This document shows positions 45,200 to 55,266 of a stretch of DNA of 64,000 bases, in pieces. Position numbers and translations under genes: made by a program. Each line of letters starts with the position of its first letter. Positions within the stretch are counted from its first letter, which is position 1. The DNA lies in the NCBI RefSeq assembly GCF_965363235.1, contig NC_134839.1, forward strand, positions 115,190,517 to 115,254,516, given 5' to 3'. Under the pieces are notes generated by a model that saw only the letters and a list, made by a program, of their open reading frames with translations, was not told the DNA's origin and ran no database searches. Source of the stretch: Mytilus galloprovincialis. Its lineage: Eukaryota; Mollusca; Bivalvia; Mytilida; Mytilidae.

Positions 45200-45700
45200 A
45201 TGGAAGTTTTTAACGACCTTGACTGGCTATACAGCCCTTGCACGGTTGGCCCTGGCTTGCGCCTTTTTGGGCATTTGTCACAAGACTCTGAGTTTGAAGG
45301 AATGTGTCCATGGGGCATTGATGATGCCCCCTCTTGCATAAATATAAACCATTATAAAGCATTACGTATAAATTTTATAACATTTGGTTGAAGCAAACTA
45401 AAGGTAGAGAACAGAAACGAAAAATTCAGAAAACGACCTCATAAAAATACTCCAAGCGTCGTCACTACTTCATTATGATCTCTTATATATATACGGAGAA
45501 AGACTAAAAAATAACAATTTCCCGGATTTTATAGTGAGTCCGTGCATGTGTAGAGACACATGTTACCATCCTTGTTTTTAGATAAATTAATTCAAAGTTG
45601 ACTGATATGCATAGAAGTTTGTTTGATTAGGGGTTGTAAAATGTCCGGTGGCAAATACTTCAGGTATGTTCAGGACGACACAATACAATTGTTGTGTCTG
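45200..45700. other. Retroelement tail debris
   Basis: 45200-45330 continues the tail-like sequence (GACTGGCTATACAGCCCTTG). 45345-45440 (TTGGTTGAAGCAAACTAAAG, AGAGAACAGAAACGA) is a scrap of the family seen again at 46700-46868. Confidence 0.4.
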
Positions 45701-45704
45701 AAAG

Positions 45705-46045
45705 ACACATTTTAAATGCATCCATAAACAAGAATGTGTCCTCAGTACACGAATGCCCCACTCGCACTATCATTTTCTATGTTCAGTGGACCGTGAAATT
45801 GGGGTAAAATCTCTAATTTGGCATTAAAATTAGAAAGATCATATCATAGGGAACATGTGTACCAAGTTTGAAGTCGATTGGACTTCAACTTCATCAAAAA
45901 CTACCTCGACCAAAAACTTTAACCTGAAGCGGGACAGACGGACGAACGAACGAACGAACGAACGGACGGACGAACGAACGAACGAACGGACGCACAGACC
46001 AGAAAACATAATGCCCCTCTACTATCGTAGGTGGGGCATAAAAAA
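45705..46045 (+). repeat. Bivalve GGGGCAT dispersed repeat with a (GAAC)n-type core
   Basis: Starts AAGAATGTGTCCTCAGTACA then CGAATGCCCCACTCGC, passes TTTTCTATGTTCAGTGGACC, AAGTTTGAAGTCGATTGGAC and a microsatellite of GACGAACGAACGAACGAACG type, and ends ATAATGCCCCTCTACTATCG then TAGGTGGGGCAT. A second copy is reversed at 62328-62815. Non-coding, SINE- or MITE-like. Confidence 0.75.
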
Positions 46046-46249
46046 AATACGATTAGAAACATTCAGTCAGTTGTAAAAGTGATTGATAAAATAATATATA
46101 TTTCGAATGATGTAAACGTGTGGGTTGTGTGCGTATTTGCGGATAAACCTTGCAAACTGAATACATTTGAAAGACCAAGTCAACATTCTGTCATTCGTAA
46201 AAATTATGCAATAAAAATATCTGAGAATATATATATACATCCTCTATAA

Positions 46250-46700
46250 GTAAAACACATCAGTGGCGCATTATGTAAATTCCAACCATTTTAAACGAAA
46301 TTGACTAAAAGTGTCACAAAAAATGTGCCGTTTTTCACTCAATCCTGCGTTTCTATAATTTGTATTTATACTTTATAAAAAATCGGAAACGGCGTGCATC
46401 AGACTTACAAATTCAATGAAAGAGACAGCTTAACAGTCAGTGAACAAATTATCGGGGTTCTTGAAGCAGAATAAACAACACTTCTATCTTGTGAAAGGAC
46501 AGGACGGGGACAAACCATCAAAACACAAGATATTAAATGGATTTCTGTTGAAATGAGCTTCCCATACATAAGTTTTTTTTAAAGGTTTTACGGCTGTTGA
46601 CAAGAGAAAAGGGACGGGAGAAAGGAGAAATATGTACCCTGTCCGACCCCTCATAAATCTAGAACTGTAAAAGTGACGACATCAAAATTCAAATTTATTC
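46250..46700. other. Intergenic, nothing recognised
   Basis: No convincing coding sequence or named repeat. Confidence 0.4.
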
Positions 46701-46868
46701 TGTGTTTTTGTGGTAAAAAGCATTATGCATAAGTTTTATATATCAGTTGGTTGAGGCAAACTAAAGTTAGAGAACGGAAACCAATTTTGTAAAAACGGAC
46801 GTACATTCAGATGGACATACAAACAGACAAGGATAAAACTCAATACCCCCTTGCTACGGCGGGGGCAT
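46700..46868 (+). repeat. GGGGGCAT-type dispersed repeat
   Basis: AAAAGCATTATGCATAAGTT, GTTGGTTGAGGCAAACTAAA, GAGAACGGAAACCAATTTTG, ending AATACCCCCTTGCTACGGCG then GGGGCAT. It resembles but differs from the 45705 family. Confidence 0.5.
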
Positions 46869-47234
46869 GAAAATGTACATTTATGAAATAAAATAAAATA
46901 AAATTCCGCGAAACTTTATGAATGGTTTTTCCACAAAGACGTTACGGCTTAACGTGACGTCATGTAAATGAAAACTAACAAACTGACGGTCATAACGTTA
47001 CTTGTACGATTCAAATTTTGACAAAATTACATCAAAACGGCGATTTTGAGGTAGGTGTTGTTTTATTTTCGATAATATTGTAGTTATCGAACATTGGTTA
47101 ATCAAAGCAATTCAAAATGGGGGATCCCTCCTTTTTTTCAATTATTTGAATTCGAGTTATCTCCCTGTGTACGCAAACCTTACCTTAAACTGGATGAATG
47201 TGGAAAAACAAATCTTAACCAAAAGGCAATACTT

Positions 47235-47350
47235 CAGTGTATTTAAATCATTAAACTATAATTTACGTTCAGGTATTAAATGAAACGATATTAAATCTTC
47301 CAAAATCAGGTTCTCAAATATGGAACAGTTTGTCAAATGAAATAAAAATT
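47235..47350 (+). mobile_element. LINE 3' coding scrap
   Basis: NYNLRSGIK-like, then in another frame LPKSGSQIWNSLSNEIKIS, the C-terminal signature of many invertebrate CR1-type LINE proteins. Very short and frame-broken. Confidence 0.5.
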
Positions 47351-48147
47351 AGTAATAAATACAATAAATACACGTGTATCTTTTAAAATAAAATGTTACG
47401 AATTTTTTCATCAATTGTGCCAAAAAATATGCTTTTTCATTATTATCTAGATATAATTGTTTATCATATGCTTAGTAGTAAATGCAGTAGTTTTGAATAT
47501 TTGATAAATAGCCTGCTGTTTAAGGTAGATCACAAGTATATATTTTTTGAGACAGAATTTTTTTATAATTTGCCAAAATAAATATTTTACTATGCTCTTT
47601 TCAAAAATTAAGTAAAAAGAATAGGTCACCGTGCTATTTTTCAAGCTATGAGTCGTTGAAAATTGCCAAAATTTGGTTAGTTTGTTCATATAAAAACACA
47701 TTAGTGTGCATAAACAAAATTCTATGAGATAGAATTTTGAAATAAATTGTGAGAAGAAAGGTTTTATAAGATGTTTTAAGAAAATAAAAAGAAAACATGG
47801 TGTCACCGAACTTATTTTCTTGCTACAAGTAAAAATAAAAAATTTCCCTATTAGCCCAGTATAAATTTTGTACTAAAAGAGTTATCTCCCCTTAAATGGC
47901 TTATTTGATTTTTTTTTTTTATTTTAAAACCAAAAAATTGATATTTGTTAAAATATTTTGTATAATACGATTAATTAACAAGTTTTCTTCAAATAGAAAA
48001 AACAGTCAAACTATTGAATTGCAAATCTGTGTCTAAATTTGCAGAGTTAGGCAAATAACTAGACTGATTTTGTACTGTAATTGTACAATCCAAGATGGCG
48101 GTATACCATCAATCTACCTTAATCCACATCGCGCAACTTTGATGTGC
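47351..48147. other. Intergenic, nothing recognised
   Basis: Extremely AT-rich; open frames on both strands here are low-complexity. Confidence 0.5.
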
Positions 48148-48245
48148 ACCCTTTATTGCATACCCTTTATCACACCCATAGCCTTTATCGCATACCCTTT
48201 ATCGCATACTCTTTATCACACCTTTACCCTTTATCACACCCCTAC
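48148..48245 (+). repeat. Short tandem repeat CCCTTTATCGCATA
   Basis: About six imperfect units of 13-15 bp, variants CCTTTATTGCATAC, CCTTTATCACACC and CCTTTATCGCATAC. Confidence 0.75.
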
Positions 48246-48719
48246 ATTTTAAATAGTCAGTTTTTATTTATTTATTTTTTTTTATTTCATTTTTTGTTTA
48301 AGATATATTTTTCCTCAAAATAGGTACGGTCATTCGGGCGTGACGCAATTTATTGAATAACGTCATTGTTTGGTATGTACATGTGACGTTTTTCCGTCAA
48401 GTTTTCATATTTTTTGGCACACTAAATGCAACTATAAAAAATACAAAACACACGAAAAAATACAATAATAAACAAAATATTTTTAAAACAACAGCACGGT
48501 TAATTGTAAGGTAACCTAGGTGCTTTGGGTAAGTAATTGAGCTTTGGATAAGTAATTGAGCAGCTCTTTTTTAAGGCTTTTAAAACAAGACAAAAGTAGA
48601 ACTGAAGGTAACCCTGTGAACAGTTCATATACTATAACTCTCCTGTTGAAATATATGATAAAGCGTATAAAACATAATATATCATTATAATACTGTATGT
48701 ACTTATAAATATGCCGCTA

Positions 48720-48795
48720 TTATTGTTTTGAGGACTCTTCAAGTAGGAAGATTAGTTTTACTAATGGGATCATCCTCTTGAAATAAAGATTATTT
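48720..48795 (+). mobile_element. LINE 3' terminus
   Basis: GTAGGAAGATTAGTTTTACT, then AATGGGATCATCCTCTTGAA, then AATAAAGATT and a TATTTATTTATTTA run. A short repeat tail after AATAAAG is how CR1-group LINEs end; the body of this copy is missing. Confidence 0.55.
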
Positions 48796-48839
48796 ATTTA
48801 TTTATTTAAAATATGGCCAGATGTCATATGGTGGAGTGA

Positions 48840-49088
48840 TTACCAGCACTGTTTTAGCACAGGTAATGTTCTACAATTGAAAATATGGTTACTGTATCTC
48901 ATAAACATGATATAGATAAGATAGATTATATCAGGTGCTCCTTTTAACGGAGGAAGATACAGAACATACTTACACATATTCTTAAGTTCCTCTCCCTTAG
49001 ATAAAAGATCCCTAAATATGGAAAATCGTGAAGATAACGTCTGTAAATTGTATGTATCTAACTTCTTCTCGGAGGCAACACACCACAC
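48840..49088 (-). other. Unassigned 82-codon reading frame
   Basis: Minus strand, MWCVASEKKLDTYNLQTLSS then RFSIFRDLLSKGEELKN. Composition is protein-like and less AT-biased than its surroundings, and it lies just upstream of the LINE. It could be a stray exon or part of a repeat. Not recognised. Confidence 0.2.
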
Positions 49089-49129
49089 TAATTACACTAA
49101 CTTGTCGTTTTGAGTTTAGGTAGCAATAA

Positions 49130-52100
49130 ACAGTTGGGAAAAATATTAAAATTTGCCCTTATAAATTTTACCATCCCCTTTTCTTGCTTGCAATATCAAC
49201 AAAAGCATGCACTTGGAAACAAAAAGCTGTATGCTGTGACAGCTGTGATCAATGGTACCATATAAATTGTCAAGGTATCGATAATAAAATGTACAAAATA
49301 CTTGACAAAAGCAACCTATCATGGGAATGTATAAACTGTGGTATGCCAAACTTCTCCACAACATTCTTCAATAGTACTTTACCTGAATTGTCAAATACTT
49401 ACTCAGAATTAGAAACAAGCGTTGATTCTGACAATGAAATTATTGATATTGGTTTACCAACACATTCTTCATCACCAATCCAGAAAAATCAAAACAAAAA
49501 GAAAAAAGGCAATCACATAACAAAAAACTCAGAACCACTACGAGTACTTACGATAAATTTTCAGTCAATAAAGAATAAAAAACCTGAAATAGAACTTATT
49601 ATTGACTCTTGTAAACCAAGCATCATATTTGGTACTGAAACATGGCTCTCAAATGACACCTCTCCATATGAATACATCCCAGCCTCCAAATACAACATCT
49701 ATACAAAAAACAGAAAAGATGGCTATGGGGGAGTGTTACTTGCTATCTCAAACCAGCTCACATCTACACAAATCACAAATACAGGTACCGACCAAGACCT
49801 CGATACAAATTGTGAAAATGTGTGGGCGAAAATTTCATATGAAGGAAACAAATCACTATACCTATGTTCCTACTATCGACCACCATCCGATAAAGGAGAA
49901 TCCCTAGAACAACTGGGTATCTCACTCAATAGAGTCCTATGTAAAAAAACAAACCCAAATATCTGGGTAAGCGGTGATTTCAACCTTGGCCACATAGACT
50001 GGAAGACACCAGCAGTCATACCTTGTAAACCTGACGCTTCACTACACCAACAGCTCCTTGACTTATTAAATGACAATAACTTAACACAGGTAGTAAATAA
50101 AAACACCAGAAACGACACAACACTAGACCTGTTGTGTATGACCAATCCGTCATTTGTCAATCGAGTCGAAACACTACCACCAATTGGAGCGAGCGACCAT
50201 GACATAGTTTACAGTGAAATAAATTTAGCACTGCCTCAAAATAAACAACAGGCTCACAAAATATTAAACTACAAAAAGGCAAATTGGGACCAAATAGAAA
50301 AAGACCTCACTAGCACATACAATCAGCTTAAACAAAATGAAAATAACATGAGTCTAGATGAACTTTGGAATACTTTCAAGACAAACATCCAAAAGTCTAT
50401 TGATAAGAATATTCCTAAAAAAAGCATAAGCCATAAATCAAAACTACCTTGGGTAAATAACCAACTAAAAAAACTTATTAACAAGAAAAACAAGCTCTAC
50501 AAAAAGAAAAAAGGAAATCCCAAGTACAAAAAACAATATCAAGAAATTAAAACCAAGCTCCAAAAAGAAATGAGGAAATCTTACTGGCAATACATAGAAA
50601 ATATGATCTTTGATATTGAAATAAAGGAACCAGACCAACCATGCTTTAAAAATACACCAAAGAAGCTATATTCCTATATTAAAAGCCAGAAAAATGAAAA
50701 TACCGGCATAGCTCCCCTAAGAAGTGAAGGTACATTGCACTCAAATCCATCTGAGAAAGCGAACATACTGAACAAACAATTTCAGTCAGCTTTTACATCT
50801 GAAGCAAATACTGACATTCCAGATAAAGGTCCTAGTACTCACCCCAAAATGACAACCATAACAATATCTAGGGATGGTGTTTATAAACTTATTAAAAACA
50901 TAAACCCTAATAAAGCCACTGGTCCTGATACCATCGCAGGCAAAGTACTGAAACAAAACATTGAGATATGTACAGACATCCTCACATTAATATTCACCAG
51001 ATCATTAGAAACAGGAAAAGTACCATCTGACTGGAACCATGCTAACGTCACACCTGTATTCAAAAAAGGGGACAAACACAACCCAGGTAATTACAGACCT
51101 ATATCATTAACATGCATAGCTTGCAAATTACTTGAACACATCTTTGCAAGCAGCATGATGCAACATCTTGAAAACAATAACACACTGTATGAGTTACAAC
51201 ATGGATTTAGGGCAAAGCGATCATGTGAGTCTCAAGTAATCTCACTGATGCATAAATTATTCGAAAACAATGACAAAAACATACAAACAGATCTCATAAT
51301 CATGGACTTTGCCAAAGCTTTTGACAAGGTACCACACAAAAGATTACTATATAAAATGAAATACTTTGGCATATCAGATCAAATCATAAACTGGGTCGAA
51401 TCCTTCCTTTCAAATAGAACTCAAACAGTACTTTTAGAAAACATGTCATCTTCAAAAATACCAGTCACTTCAGGCGTGCCACAGGGTACAGTGCTAGGAC
51501 CCATACTCTTCCTTATTTACATAAATGACCTTCCGGAATACATCAAACACAGCAAAATCAGACTCTTCGCAGACGACAGCATAATTTACAGACAAATTAA
51601 ATCTCAAAACGACTGCCTCATGCTTCAGGAAGATCTAGAAGCCGCCATACAATGGGAGCAAGACTGGCTCATGTCTTTCCACCCAGACAAATGCAACATA
51701 ATGAACATAACAACAAAGAGAACTCCCATCCACTTCTATTACAACATGTATGGGCACATATTAGAATCAGTAAAACATGCTAAGTACTTAGGTATCACAA
51801 TTTCTTCAGATTTAAAATGGAACACCCACATTCAACAAACAGCTGCCAAAGCAAACAAATCTTTATGTTTTATAAGAAGAAATCTCAAAGTCCAGTCACA
51901 AAAAATTAAAGAAAGAGCATACCAAACCATCATAAGACCTAAATTAGAATACTGCTGTACTGTATGGGACCCCTATACAAGTGAAAACATACGATCACTA
52001 GAAAAAGTACAGAGAAGAGCGGCAAGGTATGCATGTAACAGACATCACAACACCAGCAGTGTGTCTGATATGCTAGACACTATGAAATGGCAAACATTAC

Positions 52101-52500
52101 AAGAACGCCGGCTAAGAACAAGGCTGATAATGTTTCACAAAATTACAAACGAAAATATTGCCATTCCTTCACAAAATTTATTACAGAAGAGTCAGTCCGT
52201 CACAAGATCCACCAACAAAGATGCTTACAGACAAATCCAATGTAACAAGGACAGCTACAAATTTTCTTTCTTTTGTCAAACAATTAAAGACTGGAACAAA
52301 TTGTCCTCAGTCATAACAAAAAACACCACCACAGAAACCTTCAAGGATGCACTCACGCACGATGTGCTCCTTGATACATATCCACACCTGAAGTAATCAG
52401 GCAATCATGTTTTTATCTTAAATTAAAAAATAAAAAATAAAAAATGTAATATCTAAAAAATCTAAATAAAAACGAAAAATCTAAAAACAAAGAAAAAATT
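49130..52500 (+). mobile_element. CR1-type LINE with PHD finger, endonuclease and RT, near complete
   Basis: One frame runs from 49130 to the TAA at 52394-52396, more than 1,070 codons. A PHD-like zinc finger lies at the start (VCCDSCDQWYHINCQGI, then WECINCGMP); its first cysteine pair (LACNINKS) is in another frame at about 49187-49212, so the 5' end has a small indel or is truncated. The APE endonuclease follows: LRVLTINFQSIKNKKPEIE, GTETWL, YGGVLLAI, SGDFNLGHIDW and IGASDHDIV. Then the RT: NPNKATGPDTIAGKVLK, DLIIMDFAKAFDKVPHKRLL, SGVPQGTVLGPILFLIYIND, the RLFADDSIIY active site and HAKYLGITISSDLKWNTHI. The C-terminal RRAARYACN region is intact. An A-rich tail follows (52425-52500). It copies itself by target-primed reverse transcription. 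CR1 is preferred over RTE or L1 because of the PHD finger and motif style. Confidence 0.9.
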
Positions 52501-52659
52501 GTAAAAATTGATAATAAAAATATAACAAATATATACAAAAATATGGAATACATATATGTTAAACTATATTTATAAATACATAAATTTGAAAAATTATACC
52601 AGGCATGCGCCGGAAAGTAAACATCAGTATGTTGATGGTTTTCTGAAACTAAAGAAGAA

Positions 52660-53462
52660 GAGGTCAGGAATAACCACCAATTGAGGTATATTGGTATAGA
52701 CCAATTGATGTATAATGCAAGTTTTTTGTAATTAAATGCTAGTGTGTGAGATAGGAGCATGATTTTGCAACTTGCAACCTATTTTATGACCCTTATTGGG
52801 TCCTCGGAAAGTTTCAGTTTTGTCAAAGCCTGCTGCATCTCTTGAGAATGCATGTGTACAACAATTCTTTTGTTGAAACATTTGTGCTATTGACCATGAT
52901 TGACTTTTAATAATGAAAGTTAAGTATTAACAAAGAGCTCCATTCACCTTTGGCCGGAGTTGTACTCATGATCACATGACTGCAGACAGTAATGGTGTCC
53001 ATTGACAGGTGATTACAGGTAAATTTGCCATTGAATCAAGAATTGACAAGATAACAATAGAAGAAACTTCAAATATAATTATCGATTAAATGCAATATGT
53101 TATGTTACAATACACCTTATCGCTAATCCCGGCTGACCCGTCCGCTTGAACTTTTGACATCAACAACAATCACTTTTCCATTGTTGCGTCAGATGTTTTG
53201 TTTTATGACGTCAAAATTTTACGGGAACCTGTGTGATTTCCAGCAATGGCGGACAAATAGCGATAAGGTGTATACTAAACTAGGAATGTTTGACAAGTTT
53301 TCATACCATATGGTTTTAAGAAAACAATGCTCCATTTTGGTGGATTAATTTGTTTTGAAAAACAAAGAATTATAAATCAATTGGTCTATACCATTATATG
53401 TCAATTGGTGGATTATACGTCAATTGAGGTATAATCCACCAATTGGTGGTTATTCCTGACCT
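52660..53462. mobile_element. 800-bp TIR element (AGGTCAGGAATAACC family)
   Basis: AGGTCAGGAATAACCACCAA then TTGAGGTATA at 52660 is answered, inverted, by TATACCTCAATTG-type and CCAATTGGTGGTTATTCCTG then ACCT ending at 53462. A second inverted pair GGTATAGACCAATTGAT lies inside. Non-coding; a smaller MITE is nested at 53110-53273. Confidence 0.75.
53110..53273. mobile_element. MITE with 16-bp TIRs, nested
   Basis: ATACACCTTATCGCTA at the left and TAGCGATAAGGTGTAT at the right are perfectly inverted. The interior shares TTTTACGGGAACCTGTGTGA and AATGGCGGACAAAT with the element at 8353-8550. TA at the tips suggests a TA target. Confidence 0.8.
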
Positions 53463-53464
53463 GA

Positions 53465-54045
53465 TCAAGCTTACTGTTTGTGTCATATATGGGCATATGT
53501 ATGTAATCAGAATCTTCCATAGATTTTATATCCAGTATATAAAATGGCAAAATATAATTTCTTTTGGGTGTATCCATGGCAACAATCTGCATTTATTTGT
53601 TATAAAATATTGCAAAAAGGGGGGAAAAGATGTCACTTATTTCCCCAAAATTTGGCTAAAAGTAGAATTTCAATCACTTGAAGTAATACCTTTTCTGAAA
53701 CTGTGTACATATATCATTCAGCAAATCCAATGAAAATCATGTCTTTCATCTCATTTTTTTTGTAAAATTGCGTCAAAAACTTCGTGCAGAAAAAAAGTGT
53801 TTTGTTGGACCGATGGCCGGTCTAGCTATGAAAATACAGATTGTCAAACAGAAAACATCCCATAAAACATGTAAAAATATTATAATCTTGATTATTTATA
53901 AACCATCTTTGAAGGCAAAATTAGCACTCAACTGTCTAAAAATGAATTTTATTACACAATAACTTTCCTATTTGAAAAATCCACAGTGGCCAAAATGCGA
54001 AACTAAACTAACTGTGTATTGCTACCTTAGAAAATACAGCGTTAC
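53465..54045. other. Intergenic, nothing recognised
   Basis: AT-rich; weak open frames on the + strand (53443-53733, 53768-53962) lack domains or splice context. The missing first exon of ZNHIT2 could lie here or to the left. Confidence 0.4.
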
Positions 54046-54139
54046 CACAGGCACTTGTTTCTATCCATTGAAAGACCCACTATCAACGTAAATGTACCTT
54101 AATAGTGGGTCTTCCAATGGATAGAAACAAGTGCCTGTG
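54046..54139. repeat. 94-nt near-perfect hairpin
   Basis: CACAGGCACTTGTTTCTATC then CATTG, an extra A, AAGACCCACTAT is followed by an 18-nt loop and the inverted arm ATAGTGGGTCTTCCAATGG to GTGCCTGTG. The stem is about 37 bp with one mismatch or bulge. It could be a tiny MITE or, if transcribed, a microRNA-like precursor. Confidence 0.8.
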
Positions 54140-55116
54140 AGCGTTACGTAATTGATCAGGTTGGGAGCAACCCCTCAATGCAATGACTATGAGTATGAGG
54201 AATACATTTCAGTTTTTTCCTTGGTGCATTTTAAATTATATGAAATTATATCATCAGGGTTTTTGAATGGTAAAACTTGATTATATTGGAAATTTTCAGT
54301 GTTCATGGTGTTCTGGCCCGAGGCCACAATTAATTCCTCTATCAATATTTATAAAAACCTTTGGTCGCATTAAAAAAATGACCTGTTTTTTTTGTCTAAT
54401 GTTTTGTGTGTGTAATGTACAGTACAAGTCCAAAAGTATATTCAATTTTCAGGAAATTGCTTTACATCATACAAATTTGGTCAATACACGTCCATACCCC
54501 TATCATGCCTATAGGCAAGTCAAGAGATGTTCCAAAAAGTGTAAATATTACCTCACTCAAAAGGTTATTCGCCAGTGATTAATAGGGTTATTCACGCTGG
54601 TGTAAATTTTCAGGGTTATTCGTCCTCTCTTGCAATTAAATGAAAATTAACTGAACTATTCCTTGTCATGTGATACGATGTTACCCAATAGAATTGTTTG
54701 TAATATATGTGAGGTAAAATAATAGATGTTGCTCCATATATATAAAGGTAGTATTAAAACAACTGTATACCTGACAGTTCAATTTGGTGTCCTCATTGTA
54801 GTCCATGTTTAATTCATGCTGTCAGATTTCTTTTAAAAAAAACCTCAACTCTGAACAGTTGTGTAATAAAAACAATATACTTTTAAACATAAACATGATA
54901 AATGTTCAATTGCAGGATAATAACAATTTGTGTACAACATTGTAGAAAAATATGAAATGTATAAATTTGTACTCACTATAAAACAGGAGAAAAAATTGGC
55001 AAGTATTGTTTTTCTATCTGTTTTAAAGCTCATTCTAATAAACTTTTCCTAGAATATATGTCTTTGTGTACACATATATCCTTTCTGTAATATCAGTTTT
55101 ATTTTTATTTTTACAG
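54140..55116. other. Sequence upstream of the first visible ZNHIT2 exon
   Basis: No exon could be supported. The frame at 54267-54578 has scattered cysteines but no zf-HIT order. Confidence 0.4.
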
Positions 55117-55266
55117 ATGTTTGAAAACTAAAGTTAAGTACACATGCCCTCGATGTAATATCCAATACTGCTCATTAGAATGTTACAAAAGTGAAAAACA
55201 TCTACAATGTTCAGAGAATTTTTACAAAGAATGTTTTATGGAAGGATTGAAAGACTTTGGTTCCAG
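55117..55266 (+). CDS. ZNHIT2: ZNHIT2 zf-HIT exon
   Basis: Acceptor ATTTTTACAG, 150 nt, ends in phase 2 at TCCAG|GTTTGT. Confidence 0.85.

Noticed and set aside
45855-46076. Repetitive RTNERTNERTDERTNE reading as a low-complexity protein
   Set aside because: It is the translated GACGAAC microsatellite inside a dispersed bivalve repeat.
52413-52760. 115-codon minus-strand frame rich in F, L and Y
   Set aside because: It is the complement of the A-rich tail of the LINE and flanking AT-rich DNA.
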